Assembly (NCBI GenBank): GCA_963627135.1
Contig: CAVFZY010000023.1
Coordinates: forward strand, 52,582 to 116,581
Length of the DNA stretch: 64,000 nucleotides
From: CAG-103 sp963627135
GTDB lineage: Bacteria; Bacillota; Clostridia; Oscillospirales; Oscillospiraceae
Direction of reading: 5' to 3'
Of the stretch, positions 1 to 8,315 are shown one piece after another. Position 1 is the stretch's first letter. Every line of letters starts with the position of its first letter. The position numbers and the translations under genes are program-made. The notes beneath the pieces were generated by a model. The model did no database searches and was not told the DNA's origin. It saw nothing but the letters and a program-made list of their open reading frames with translations.

Positions 1-102
1 CTGGTCGAGCTCGGCCTCGATGACGACGTCCTGTCCCTTCTGAACACGCGCGCCGACCTCCGCGATCAGGCGGGCATAGGCGCGCAAAACGGTTTTTTTC
101 AT
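1..102 (-). CDS. M29-type aminopeptidase, N-terminal fragment (runs off the window)
   Basis: Only the first 34 codons are inside the window. They read MKKTVLRAYARLIAEVGARV and continue with a KGQDVVIEAELDQ stretch, which matches the amino terminus of thermophilic (M29) metallo-aminopeptidases, where the chain begins with a helix followed by 'VQKGQ-V-I'. The ATG lies one base after the stop of the histidine kinase, whose last codons supply an AGAGGAAAG ribosome-binding site, so it is probably translated as the last gene of the two-component operon. The metal-binding part is not in view, so the family call rests on the N-terminus alone. Confidence 0.6.
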   Translation of the reverse strand, partial: MKKTVLRAYARLIAEVGARVQKGQDVVIEAELDQ

Positions 103-103
103 A

Positions 104-1477
104 TCAGCTTTCCTCTTTTCCGTGGTGTTCGGGCAGCGTGACCGTGAACGTCGTGCCCCGGCCGGGCGCGCTCGTGACGGCGACCGTGCCGCCATGGAGC
201 GTGACGATCTGCTGCACCATCGACAGGCCCAGGCCCAGACCGGCGTTTTCCTGCCGGCTGGGGTCGGCCTGATAGAACTTCTGCCATATTTTGTCCAGAT
301 TTTCCTGTGAGATACCGATGCCGTTGTCCTGCACGCACAGCTCGGCGCCTGCGGCCGTGCGGCGGAGCGCGACATGGATCCAGCCGCCGTCCACGCCGAA
401 CTTGAAGGCGTTGTCGAGCAGGTTCTGCACGACGCGCGAGATGAGAAAGACGTCCATGTCGATGAAGATGCCCGGCTCAGCCGCGCAGCTGATGCGGATG
501 CCGCGGCGCGCGACCATGGCCTGCTCGTCGCAGATGACGGTGACGAGGTCGGTGAGGTCGGCATACTCCCAGTTCACCTTCTGCGTGCCCTGATCGAGGC
601 GCGTGATCTCGAGCATGCTGCGGATGAGCGCCGACATCTTGTGCGCCTGCCGGTCGATGACATCGAGCGCGGCCTGATAATCCGCGGGCGTCTGCGCGTT
701 TTTGTGCGCATCCTCGCAGGCGGCGAGGATGACGGTCGTCGGCGTGCGCAGCTCGTGCGAGGCATCCGACGTGAAGCGCTGCTCGGCCTCGAACGAGCGC
801 TCGAGCCGATCGAACATGTTGTCAAACGACGCCGAGAGCTGATAGATCTCGTCGCTGCCGCTCGTGTGCGGCAGGCCGATGCGCGCCTTAAGGTCCTGCC
901 CGTCGGAGATGGCGTTGGCCGCAGCTGTGAGCTGGCGCACGGGGCGCAGGGCGCGGCCGGCGATGAAATACCCGCCGATGACCGACAGCACGAGCAGCAC
1001 CGGCAGCAGCGACCACGCCAGCGGCAGGATGACGCGCATGACGCCGCCGTTGGCATCCGCGTCGATGACGCCGCGCAGCCAGACGCTGCCGACCATCATG
1101 TCCACGCGCACATCATAGACGTAATATGCATTCTCCCCGCACGCGACGAGACGCACGGTCTCGCTACCAAGCGGCAGGGGCTCTGCGGGCGTGAACTCCG
1201 CCGGGAACGTACCCTGCAGGACGTTGCCGTCCACGTCATAGAGCACGGTGTAGACGCCGCTGCGGTAATAGTGGATGCGGTCATAGCGAAACTGCCGGTG
1301 GTTATACTTGACGCGGTCGGCATTGTGCTCGACCATGCGCACGAGGCGCGCCTCCGGGTCGTTCGTGGCGACCGTGCCGTTGACTGCGAGCAGGAACGCG
1401 AGCACCAGCGCCTCGATGACGAACATCATGAGCGCAAACCAGGCGGTGATGCGCAATTTCAATGACGGACGCTTCAT
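104..1477 (-). CDS. Membrane sensor histidine kinase
   Basis: A 457-residue sensor kinase for the response regulator encoded just upstream. Transmembrane helix 1 spans about residues 11-33 and helix 2 about 149-173; the roughly 115-residue loop between them is the presumed extracytoplasmic sensor. A HAMP segment follows (about 174-228), then the HisKA dimerisation helix with the phosphoacceptor H241 in DASHELRTP, and the ATPase domain with the N box (NLLDNAFKFG) and glycine boxes (DNGIGIS, GLGLGLS). The start codon overlaps the regulator's stop by four bases, which implies coupled translation. The ligand cannot be read from the sequence. Confidence 0.95.
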   Translation of the reverse strand: MKRPSLKLRITAWFALMMFVIEALVLAFLLAVNGTVATNDPEARLVRMVEHNADRVKYNHRQFRYDRIHYYRSGVYTVLYDVDGNVLQGTFPAEFTPAEPLPLGSETVRLVACGENAYYVYDVRVDMMVGSVWLRGVIDADANGGVMRVILPLAWSLLPVLLVLSVIGGYFIAGRALRPVRQLTAAANAISDGQDLKARIGLPHTSGSDEIYQLSASFDNMFDRLERSFEAEQRFTSDASHELRTPTTVILAACEDAHKNAQTPADYQAALDVIDRQAHKMSALIRSMLEITRLDQGTQKVNWEYADLTDLVTVICDEQAMVARRGIRISCAAEPGIFIDMDVFLISRVVQNLLDNAFKFGVDGGWIHVALRRTAAGAELCVQDNGIGISQENLDKIWQKFYQADPSRQENAGLGLGLSMVQQIVTLHGGTVAVTSAPGRGTTFTVTLPEHHGKEES

Positions 1478-2148
1478 GTTTCCTCCCGCAGGACCCAGCC
1501 GACGCCCCAGACGGTGTGGATGAGCTTGGTGGGATAGTCCGCATCGATCTTCCGGCGCAGGTAGCTCACATACACATCCACGACGTTCGAGCCGCCGCTG
1601 TAGTCATAGTTCCAGAGATGGTTTTCGATCCGTTCGCGCGAGAGCACGACGCCGCGGTTGCGGATCATGTATTCGAGTAGGGCAAACTCCTTGGCCGAGA
1701 GTGCGATCGTGCGGCCGCCGCGCGTGACATGATGCGAGGCGGTATCGACCGTGAGGTCGGCGACGGTAAAGACATTCGTGGCGCTGCCGCCGCGCTTGCG
1801 CGTGACGACGCGCAGCCGGGCCAGCAGCTCGTCGAACGAAAACGGCTTGACGAGATAATCATCCGCCCCGGCGTCGAGCCCGCGTACGCGGTCGGGCACA
1901 CTGTCCTTCGCCGTGAGGAAGATGACCGGCGTCTCATTGCCGCTCTCGCGCATCTGCGCCAGGAGCGAAAAGCCGTCCATGCGCGGCATCATCACATCGA
2001 GCACGACCGCGTCATACTCCGCACCCTCCAGATAGTCCAGCGCCTCCACCCCGTCAAAGCAGGCGTCGACGCTGTAGCCCTCGGCAGTGAGTGTTTTGGC
2101 GAGAATGCGGTTGAGGTCCTGTTCATCTTCCACGACCAGAATGCGCAT
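1474..2148 (-). CDS. OmpR/PhoB-family response regulator
   Basis: A 224-residue two-domain regulator. The receiver domain (about 1-115) has the acidic pair at residues 8-9, the phosphoacceptor D51 in VVLDVMMP, T79 and K101. The winged-helix DNA-binding domain (about 127-222) ends in the typical YLRRKI...HTVWGVGW signature. It is the first gene of a minus-strand operon with its cognate kinase and has its own sigma-A-like promoter at 2182-2211. A palindrome over the -10 box may be its autoregulatory operator. Targets are unknown. Confidence 0.95.
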   Translation of the reverse strand: MRILVVEDEQDLNRILAKTLTAEGYSVDACFDGVEALDYLEGAEYDAVVLDVMMPRMDGFSLLAQMRESGNETPVIFLTAKDSVPDRVRGLDAGADDYLVKPFSFDELLARLRVVTRKRGGSATNVFTVADLTVDTASHHVTRGGRTIALSAKEFALLEYMIRNRGVVLSRERIENHLWNYDYSGGSNVVDVYVSYLRRKIDADYPTKLIHTVWGVGWVLREET

Positions 2149-2176
2149 ACACGTCCCTCCTTGTTGTCTGTCTGAA

Positions 2177-2191
2177 GTGATATTATATCAC
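2177..2191. promoter_or_regulatory. Palindrome over the -10 box (candidate operator)
   Basis: GTGATATTATATCAC is a perfect 15-base palindrome (7-base arms around a central T) covering the -10 box of the regulator promoter. Its place suggests repressor or autoregulator binding; this is inference, since AT-rich -10 regions can be palindromic by chance. Confidence 0.4.
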
Positions 2192-2211
2192 AGATGGTAC
2201 CCGCGTGTAAA
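2182..2211 (-). promoter_or_regulatory. Promoter of the two-component operon
   Basis: On the minus strand TTTACA (2206-2211) is followed after 18 bases by a perfect TATAAT (2182-2187). The regulator's ATG lies about 35 bases downstream behind AAGGAGGG. No other gene lies between. Confidence 0.7.
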
Positions 2212-2248
2212 ATATGAAAACGCACCGGCTGCGCATGCAGTCGGTGCG
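2208..2248 (-). terminator. Terminator of the ribosomal-protein superoperon
   Basis: Read on the minus strand, CGCACCGACTGC and GCAGCCGGTGCG form a 12-base stem with one G-T type position around ATGC, followed by TTTTCATATTTT. It lies about 25 bases beyond the rplQ stop and just before the response-regulator promoter. Confidence 0.8.
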
Positions 2249-2272
2249 TTGCAGGTTGTGTTCGGAAGCTCC

Positions 2273-2614
2273 TTACACGAGCTCGATGACAGCCATCTCG
2301 GCCGCATCGCCGCGGCGGGTGCCGATGCGGGTGATGCGGGTGTAGCCGCCGTTGCGGTCGGCATACTTCGGGGCGACTTCATCAAACACCTTCTTGGCAA
2401 CATCCTCGCGGGTAATGAAGGCCAGCGCCTGACGGTAGGCAGCCATGTCCTTCTTCTTGCCAAGGGTGATCATTTTCTCGGCCAGAGGCGCGATCTCTTT
2501 TGCGCGGAAGACGGTCGTCTCCATGCGGCCCATGTCGAGCAGGTCCGTGACCTGCTGACGGAGCATCGCCTTGCGCTGATCGGTGGTCTTACCGAGTTTC
2601 CTTGTTCCGGGCAT
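2273..2614 (-). CDS. rplQ: 50S ribosomal protein L17
   Basis: L17, 113 residues, normal bacterial length. It starts MPGTRKLGKTTDQRKAMLRQ, with the family's RKLG...R..LLR-type opening, and ends in a short acidic/aliphatic tail (AVIELV). L17 sits near the exit-tunnel end of the 50S subunit. It is the last gene of the superoperon, 34 bases after rpoA and just before the terminator, as in most Firmicutes. Confidence 0.97.
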   Translation of the reverse strand: MPGTRKLGKTTDQRKAMLRQQVTDLLDMGRMETTVFRAKEIAPLAEKMITLGKKKDMAAYRQALAFITREDVAKKVFDEVAPKYADRNGGYTRITRIGTRRGDAAEMAVIELV

Positions 2615-2648
2615 ATCGGTTTTCCTCCTTGATAAGAGTAACTGGTTA

Positions 2649-3599
2649 TTACTGATTGTCGTCGCTCGCCAGGCTCAGGCCCATCATAGCGAGCTTGTGC
2701 TCGACCTCTTCCAGGGATTTGCGGCCAAGGTTGCGCACCTTGATCATCTCTTCCTCGGTTTTGTTCGTGAGGTCTTCGACGGTGTTGATATTCGCGCGCT
2801 TCAGGCAGTTGAAGCTGCGCACGGAGAGGTCCAGCTCCTCGATCGTCATCTTCATGACGGTGTCGGGGCGCTCCGGCTCCTTCTCCACCACCGTGCAGCT
2901 GTTGCCGATCGTGTCAGACAGATCGGTGAAGAGCGTGAAGTGATCGCACAGGATCTTGGCGCCAAGGCTCAACGCGTCGCGCGCCGAGATGGTCTTGTCG
3001 GTCCAGACCTCGATGGTCAGCTTGTCGAAGTCCGTCTGGTTGCCCACACGGGTGTTCTCGACAGCGTAGTTGACCTTCAGGACCGGCGCATAGATGCTGT
3101 CCACCGGGATGGTCCCGATGACCTGCTGCGCGCTCTTGTTCTTGTCCGCCGGGACGTAGCCTCTGCCGTGGGCAAGCGTGATCTCCATGGAGAGCGCGCC
3201 GTCCGGGCCGAGGCTGGCGATGTGCAGCTCGGGGTTGAGGATCTCGACCTCGCCGTCTGCCTTGATGTCGCCGGCAGTGACTTCACACTCGCCTGCCGCT
3301 TCGATATAGACGGTCTTCGGGCCGTCGCAGTGCAGGCGCGCGATGATGCCCTTCACATTCAGCACGATCTCCGTGACGTCTTCCTTGACGCCGGGGATCG
3401 TCGAAAACTCGTGCTGCACGCCGGCGATCCGGATGGACGTCGGGGCAGTACCGGGCAGTGAAGAGAGCAGCACTCTGCGCAGAGAGTTACCCAGGGTCGT
3501 GCCGTAGCCACGCTCCAAAGGCTCAACGACGAACTTGCCATACGAGATATCGTCCGGGGATTCCTGGCATTCGATGCGCGGCTTTTCAATTTCAATCAT
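2649..3599 (-). CDS. rpoA: RNA polymerase alpha subunit
   Basis: A 316-residue alpha subunit. The N-terminal domain (about 1-230) drives dimerisation and assembly of beta and beta-prime; it contains the conserved GYGTTLGNSLRRVLLSSLPG stretch. A linker leads to the C-terminal domain (about 245-310), beginning EELDLSVRSFNCLKRA, with the helix-hairpin-helix that contacts UP elements and activators (KVRNLGRKSLEEV). Position between rpsD and rplQ is the standard alpha-operon order. The 80-base gap to rpsD is the longest in this part of the operon but contains no clear signal. Confidence 0.98.
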   Translation of the reverse strand: MIEIEKPRIECQESPDDISYGKFVVEPLERGYGTTLGNSLRRVLLSSLPGTAPTSIRIAGVQHEFSTIPGVKEDVTEIVLNVKGIIARLHCDGPKTVYIEAAGECEVTAGDIKADGEVEILNPELHIASLGPDGALSMEITLAHGRGYVPADKNKSAQQVIGTIPVDSIYAPVLKVNYAVENTRVGNQTDFDKLTIEVWTDKTISARDALSLGAKILCDHFTLFTDLSDTIGNSCTVVEKEPERPDTVMKMTIEELDLSVRSFNCLKRANINTVEDLTNKTEEEMIKVRNLGRKSLEEVEHKLAMMGLSLASDDNQ

Positions 3600-3679
3600 T
3601 TAGACTTAACCCTCCTTACTGTGTTGTTGCGCCGTACTGGCGCTGCGGATGTCAGCTTACCAATTTGAGGGTCTCTTTA

Positions 3680-4306
3680 TTACTTGGAATACAGCTCGAC
3701 GATGAGGTGTTCCTCGACAGGCAGATCAATGTCGTCGCGCGCGGGCATGGCCACGACCTTGCCGACCATGTTGTTGGCGTCATAGTCCAGCCATTTCGGC
3801 GCCGGACGGGAAGCGTTCGCTTCGACGTTAGCCTTGATCTTGTCGAGACTCTTGCTGGAGTCCTTGAGTGTAATAACCATGCCCGGCTTGACCAGGAAGC
3901 TGGGGATGTTGACTTTGCGGCCATCCACAGTGAAGTGGCCGTGGGTCACGAGCTGGCGCGCCTCCGCACGGCTCATGGCGAAGCCGAGACGGTAGACGAC
4001 GTTGTCCAGACGGGTTTCCAGAATGGCGAGCAGGTTCTCGCCCGTGATGCCTTGGCGCTTCTCGGCCATGGCAAAGTAGCTGCGGAACTGCTTCTCGAGC
4101 ACGCCGTAGTAGCGGCGGACCTTCTGCTTCTCGCGCAGCTGGGAGCCGTACTCAGAGGTCTTGCTGCGGCCCTGGCCGTGCTGGCCGGGGGCATAGCCTC
4201 TGCAGTCGATTGCGCACTTCTGGGTGTAGCATCTGTCGCCCTTGAGGAAGAGCTTCTGGCCCTCTCTGCGGCACTGGCGGCAGACAGCTTCGGTATATCT
4301 AGCCAT
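3680..4306 (-). CDS. rpsD: 30S ribosomal protein S4 (zinc-binding form)
   Basis: S4, 208 residues, a primary 16S rRNA binder that starts assembly of the 30S body and, in some bacteria, represses its own operon. The N-terminus carries a four-cysteine zinc site (C9, C12, C26, C31 in CRQCRREGQ...CYTQKC), so this is the zinc-containing type. The S4 RNA-binding domain follows (ETRLDNVVYRLGFAMSRAEA). Its place between rpsK and rpoA is typical of Clostridia and differs from Bacillus, where rpsD lies elsewhere. Confidence 0.97.
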   Translation of the reverse strand: MARYTEAVCRQCRREGQKLFLKGDRCYTQKCAIDCRGYAPGQHGQGRSKTSEYGSQLREKQKVRRYYGVLEKQFRSYFAMAEKRQGITGENLLAILETRLDNVVYRLGFAMSRAEARQLVTHGHFTVDGRKVNIPSFLVKPGMVITLKDSSKSLDKIKANVEANASRPAPKWLDYDANNMVGKVVAMPARDDIDLPVEEHLIVELYSK

Positions 4307-4326
4307 AATTCATTTCCCTCCTTCAA

Positions 4327-4728
4327 TCAGACGCGGCGGCGTTTCGGAGGACGGCAGCCATTGTGCGGAATGGGGGTGACGTCCTTGATCATGGTGACCT
4401 CGAGTCCTGCCGTCTGCAGGGCGCGGATCGCAGCCTCACGTCCGGAGCCGGGGCCCTTGACGAAAACTTCGACGGTCTTCAGGCCGTGCTCCATAGCCGC
4501 CTTGGCAGCCGTCTCAGCGGCGGTCTGTGCGGCGAAGGGGGTGGATTTCTTGCTTCCGCGGAAGCCCATGCCGCCTGCGGAGGCCCAGGAGAGCGCATTG
4601 CCCTGGGTGTCCGTGATGGTGACCATGGTGTTGTTGAACGAAGAGCTGATATGCACGGCTCCCTTTTCAATGTTCTTACGCTCTTTGCGGCGCGTGCGAA
4701 CTTTCTTGCCTTTTGCTGCGTTTGCCAT
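4327..4728 (-). CDS. rpsK: 30S ribosomal protein S11
   Basis: S11, 133 residues, part of the 30S platform near the mRNA exit. The conserved core IHSSFNNT-type motif is visible (HISSSFNNTMVTITD), as is the C-terminal IPHNGCRPPKRRRV tail. It is separated by 14 bases from rpsM and 20 from rpsD, consistent with one transcript. Confidence 0.98.
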   Translation of the reverse strand: MANAAKGKKVRTRRKERKNIEKGAVHISSSFNNTMVTITDTQGNALSWASAGGMGFRGSKKSTPFAAQTAAETAAKAAMEHGLKTVEVFVKGPGSGREAAIRALQTAGLEVTMIKDVTPIPHNGCRPPKRRRV

Positions 4729-4742
4729 TACATATCCCTCCC

Positions 4743-5111
4743 TTACTTCTTCTTATTGGCGATCGTGCGTTTCGGGCCCTTGCGGGTACGCGCATTGGTC
4801 TTGCTGCGCTGGCCGCGCACGGGCAGGCCGCGTCTGTGACGCTGGCCGCGGTAGCAGCCGATCTCGGTCAGGCGCTTGATGTCGAGCGCCACACTGCGGC
4901 GCAGGTCACCTTCTACGATGAAGTTGTGGTCGATGCACTCACGGATCTTTGCTTCTTCCTCGTCGGTGAGGTCTTTCACGCGGGTGTCCGGATTGATGCC
5001 GGTCATGTCAAGAATCTTTTTCGCGCTGGTTCTGCCGATGCCATAAACGTAGGTCAGGCCAATTTCAATTCGCTTGTCCTTGGGCAGGTCAACGCCGGCG
5101 ATACGTGCCAT
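4743..5111 (-). CDS. rpsM: 30S ribosomal protein S13
   Basis: S13, 122 residues, forms inter-subunit bridges in the 30S head and contacts the P-site tRNA through its basic tail (TRKGPKRTIANKKK). It starts MARIAGVDLPKDKRIEIGLT, the standard family opening, and includes the GIG-type helix-hairpin-helix (YVYGIGRTSAKKIL). A 116-base spacer separates it from rpmJ. Confidence 0.98.
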   Translation of the reverse strand: MARIAGVDLPKDKRIEIGLTYVYGIGRTSAKKILDMTGINPDTRVKDLTDEEEAKIRECIDHNFIVEGDLRRSVALDIKRLTEIGCYRGQRHRRGLPVRGQRSKTNARTRKGPKRTIANKKK

Positions 5112-5227
5112 CTTATTCGATCATTCCTTTCGAAATTTTTGTTCCGCGCGCAAAAAGGGAGGCGACTTACTCCCGCCGGAGGGAGCCGACCTTCTGGCGC
5201 GGATGTGTTAGGACTTACAGGGTCAGA
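5112..5227 (-). other. Structured spacer between rpmJ and rpsM
   Basis: A 116-base gap without an open frame that has a plausible start. On the minus strand TCCGCGC near the rpmJ side can pair with GCGCGGA near rpsM, enclosing a CTCCC/GGGAG hairpin. S13/S4-type feedback control would act in such a spot in other bacteria, but no known motif is recognisable here. Confidence 0.3.
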
Positions 5228-5341
5228 TCAGCCCTGTCTCTGTTTGTGCTTCGGGTTTTCGCAGATAACCATGACTTTGCCCTTGCGCTTGATGACCTTG
5301 CACTTTTCGCACATGGGCTTGACACTCGGTCTGACTTTCAT
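5228..5341 (-). CDS. rpmJ: 50S ribosomal protein L36 (zinc form)
   Basis: A 37-residue L36 starting MKVRPSVKPMCEKCKVIKRK. Zinc ligands C11, C14, C27 and H32 are all present, so this is the zinc-binding C+ form. It packs against 23S rRNA late in 50S assembly. The position between infA and rpsM is standard. Confidence 0.97.
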   Translation of the reverse strand: MKVRPSVKPMCEKCKVIKRKGKVMVICENPKHKQRQG

Positions 5342-5354
5342 TGTAGTTAACCTC

Positions 5355-5573
5355 CTACTTGCTTCTCCAGGTGATACGGCCGCGCGTCAGATCGTACGGA
5401 GACATCTGAACCGTGACCTTGTCACCGGGGAGGATTCTGATAAAGTTCATCCGGAGCTTTCCGGAGATATGCGCCAGGATGATGTGGCCGTTGCCGATAT
5501 CAACCCGGAACGTCGTGTTGGGCAGGGATTCGACGACCGTGCCCTCCAGCTCGATTACATCGTCTTTTGCCAA
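5355..5573 (-). CDS. infA: Translation initiation factor IF-1
   Basis: IF-1, 72 residues, a single S1/OB-fold domain that occupies the A site of the 30S subunit during initiation. I place the start at a TTG codon (5571-5573): TAGGAGGT lies nine bases before it and the protein then reads (M)AKDDVIELEGTVVESLPN, which aligns with the universal IF-1 start and gives the canonical length. The upstream ATG in the same frame would add 14 unrelated residues. A TTG start may keep expression lower than that of the flanking ribosomal proteins. Confidence 0.96.
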   Translation of the reverse strand: MAKDDVIELEGTVVESLPNTTFRVDIGNGHIILAHISGKLRMNFIRILPGDKVTVQMSPYDLTRGRITWRSK

Positions 5574-5611
5574 GGTGTTTGAACCTCCTAAGGTTTTTCG
5601 GGACGCGCCCG

Positions 5612-6367
5612 TCAAATGTCGTCTGCGAACGTCAGGATCTCCGGCTCGCCGTCGGTGACGAGCAGAGAGTTTTCGTAGTGCGCCGACAGGCTACCGTCCG
5701 CCGTGACCACGGTCCAGCCGTTGTCCAGAACGCGGACCTCGTACCCGCCGCCGTTGACCATCGGCTCCACGGCGATCGTCATATTCTTCTGCAGACGCGG
5801 GCCGTGGCCGGGCTTGCCGTAGTTCGGGATCTCGGGCGCCTCATGCAGGCCGGCGCCGACGCCATGGCCGACATACTCGCGCACGAGCGAGTAGCCATAG
5901 CTCTCGGCGTATTCCTGAATGGCGTGGCCGATGTCGGAGATGCGGTAGCCGACGCGGGCAAACTGGATGCCCTCGAAAAAGCTCTGGCGGGTGACGCGGA
6001 TCAGGCGCAGGGCCTCATCCGAGCACTTGCCGCACGGGAACGTGCCCGCACAGTCGCCGTTGAAGCCGCGGTAGCGGGCGCCGACGTCGACACTGACGAT
6101 ATCGCCCTCATGCAGGACGCGGTCGCCGGGGACGCCGTGGATGATCTCGTCATTGACGGAGATGCACGCCGCCGTCGGAAAACCGCCGTCGGTCATGAAG
6201 CACGGCGACGCACCGGACTTCATGATGAACTTGTGCACTTCGCGATTGATCTGGCGGGTAGTCACGCCCGGCTCCACCATCTGACGCGCGACGGTGCGCG
6301 CGCCAGCGGTGATCCGGCCGGCCTGCCGCATGAGATCCACTTCCGAATCGGATTTGATGATGATCAT
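5612..6367 (-). CDS. map: Methionine aminopeptidase, type I
   Basis: A 251-residue MetAP that removes the initiator methionine from new proteins. The five metal ligands are visible in order: aspartates in VSVDVGARYRGFNGDCAGTF, histidine in GHGVGAGLHEAPEI, and glutamates in TIAVEPM and the C-terminal strand. The start overlaps the adk stop by four bases (ATGA), so the two are translationally coupled, the common secY-adk-map-infA arrangement of Firmicutes. Confidence 0.97.
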   Translation of the reverse strand: MIIIKSDSEVDLMRQAGRITAGARTVARQMVEPGVTTRQINREVHKFIMKSGASPCFMTDGGFPTAACISVNDEIIHGVPGDRVLHEGDIVSVDVGARYRGFNGDCAGTFPCGKCSDEALRLIRVTRQSFFEGIQFARVGYRISDIGHAIQEYAESYGYSLVREYVGHGVGAGLHEAPEIPNYGKPGHGPRLQKNMTIAVEPMVNGGGYEVRVLDNGWTVVTADGSLSAHYENSLLVTDGEPEILTFADDI

Positions 6368-6999
6368 TCCAGACCCAGAGCTTTCTCGATCGCAGCGGTC
6401 GTGGCCTCGATGGTCGGCTGGTTATCGACCTTGACGAGCTTTCCACGCTGGGCATAGAAGTCCTTGAGCGGCTCGGTCTCGGCATGGTAGACATCCAGGC
6501 GCGCCTTCACGGTCTCGGGAGCGTCGTCCTTACGGATGGTCAGCTCGCCGCCGCAGAAGTCGCACTTGCCTTCCACCTTGGGAGGATTGGAGACGATGTG
6601 GAACGTGGCGCTGCAGTCCTTGCAGGTCCGGCGGCCGGACATACGCTCGATAATGGTCTCATCCGCGATCTCAATCGAGAGGGCAGTGTCGACGTCGATG
6701 CCGTGCTGCTCCAGAGCTTCCGCCTGGGGGATGGTGCGCGGCATACCGTCGAGGATATAACCATTGGCGCAGTCGGGCTCAGCCAGACGCTCGCAGACGA
6801 TGCCGATGATGACGTCGTCCGGAACGAGCTTGCCGCTTTCCACGTAGGATTTTGCTTTCAGGCCCACGGGCGTGCCGTTTTTCATGGCCGCGCGCAGGAT
6901 ATTGCCGGTAGAAATGGTGGGGATATTCAGCTTGCGGCTGAGGATCTCAGCCTGCGTGCCCTTGCCCGCACCGGGGGCGCCTAACAAAACGAGTTTCAT
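6364..6999 (-). CDS. adk: Adenylate kinase (zinc-type lid)
   Basis: A 211-residue adenylate kinase (ATP + AMP to 2 ADP). The P-loop GAPGAGKGTQ is at residues 8-17. The long LID domain holds four cysteines, C126, C129, C146 and C149, forming the structural zinc site characteristic of Gram-positive enzymes. It lies 16 bases after secY and overlaps map. In Firmicutes it is embedded in the ribosomal superoperon, as here. Confidence 0.98.
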   Translation of the reverse strand: MKLVLLGAPGAGKGTQAEILSRKLNIPTISTGNILRAAMKNGTPVGLKAKSYVESGKLVPDDVIIGIVCERLAEPDCANGYILDGMPRTIPQAEALEQHGIDVDTALSIEIADETIIERMSGRRTCKDCSATFHIVSNPPKVEGKCDFCGGELTIRKDDAPETVKARLDVYHAETEPLKDFYAQRGKLVKVDNQPTIEATTAAIEKALGLE

Positions 7000-7015
7000 T
7001 GTGTGAATCCTCCTA

Positions 7016-8314
7016 TCAGCTCAGGAAGCCCTTGTAGTTGCGCATGAGCATCTGCGCCTCAAGTGCGCGGACGGTCTCAAGTGCAACACCGACAACGATG
7101 ATGATGGACGTGCCGCCCAGGGAGATGCCGGTGAGCTCTTCCGCCTGCGAGCACGCGCTGATGATCAGCGGCGTGATCGCGATGACACTCAGGTAGATCG
7201 CGCCGAAGAGTGTGATCTTGTTGAGCACCTTCTGGATGAATTCGCTCGTCGGCTTGCCTGCACGGAAGCCCGGGATGAACCCGCCGTTCTTCTTCAGGTT
7301 GTTCGCGACCTCGATCGGATTGAACTGGATCGTGGAGTAGAAGTAGCTGAAGAAAATGATGAGCAGGAAGTAAATGACGATATACGGCCAGGTGGTCGTA
7401 TCAAAAACATGCGTCATGACCCAGCTGTTCTGCCACTTCGGGACGAAGGCGCAGACAGTGGCCGGCAGCGACGCGATCGACTGGGCGAAGATGATCGGCA
7501 GGACGCCGCTCATGTTCACCTTCATCGGCAGGTGCGTGCTCTGGCCGCCGTACATCTTACGGCCGACCACGCGCTTGGAATACTGCACCGGCAGGCGGCG
7601 CTCCGCGTCGTTGACGAGCACGATGAGCACGATGAGCAGCAGGGCGCCGAGGTACATCAGCACCAGGACCCACCAGGCGAGGTCGCCGCTGGCGACGTTG
7701 TTGATCTGGCGGATGATGGAGTTCGGGAAGCGGGCGATGATGCTCACGAACAGGATGATCGAGATACCATTGCCGATGCCGAACTCGGTGATCTGCTCAC
7801 CAAGCCACATGATGAGGGCGGAACCGGACGTAAAGGTCAGGATGATGACGATAGCGGCCCAGACATTGCTGGCAAAGTCCGCGTTGATGAGGCTGTAATT
7901 GCGCATCATCATATAATACGCAAAGCCCTGGAGCAGGCCGATGGCGACCGTGCTGTAGCGGGTGATGCTGGCGATCTTCTTCTTGCCTTCCTCGCCGCCT
8001 TCCTTCTGCAGACGCTCCAGCGCGGGGATCGCAATGCACAGGAGCTGAATGATGATGGAAGCGTTGATGTACGGCTGGATGGACAGGGCAAAGATCGTCG
8101 CCTGGGAGAACGCGCCGCCGGACATGACGTTGAACAGGCCCAGGATCGTGTTCTGCAGGCCGCTTGCCTCGAAGTAGTCGGCCAGTGCTTTGGTGTCGAC
8201 GAAAGGTACGGGTACGGCATTGCCGAGACGGTAAAGCAGGACAATCAGAAGCGTAAAGAGAATTTTCTTGCGCAGTTCCTCAATGCGCCATGCGTTACGA
8301 AATGTCTGGAGCAC
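7016..8314 (-). CDS. secY: Protein translocase subunit SecY
   Basis: The 432-residue pore subunit of the SecYEG translocon, with about ten hydrophobic segments. It begins MLQTFRNAWRIEELRKKILF and carries the expected signatures, including the plug/TM2 region (LFNVMSGGAFSQATIFALSI), the cytoplasmic loop that binds SecA and ribosomes (PVQYSKRVVGRKMYGGQ) and a C-terminal loop before the last helix. One base separates it from rplO. Its motor SecA is encoded about 14 kb away in this window. Confidence 0.98.
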   Translation of the reverse strand: MLQTFRNAWRIEELRKKILFTLLIVLLYRLGNAVPVPFVDTKALADYFEASGLQNTILGLFNVMSGGAFSQATIFALSIQPYINASIIIQLLCIAIPALERLQKEGGEEGKKKIASITRYSTVAIGLLQGFAYYMMMRNYSLINADFASNVWAAIVIILTFTSGSALIMWLGEQITEFGIGNGISIILFVSIIARFPNSIIRQINNVASGDLAWWVLVLMYLGALLLIVLIVLVNDAERRLPVQYSKRVVGRKMYGGQSTHLPMKVNMSGVLPIIFAQSIASLPATVCAFVPKWQNSWVMTHVFDTTTWPYIVIYFLLIIFFSYFYSTIQFNPIEVANNLKKNGGFIPGFRAGKPTSEFIQKVLNKITLFGAIYLSVIAITPLIISACSQAEELTGISLGGTSIIIVVGVALETVRALEAQMLMRNYKGFLS

Positions 8315-8315
8315 C

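Noticed and set aside
374..1465. Long plus-strand frame opposite the histidine kinase
   Set aside because: Antisense shadow in GC-rich DNA; composition is Arg, Asp, His and Val only, with no motif.
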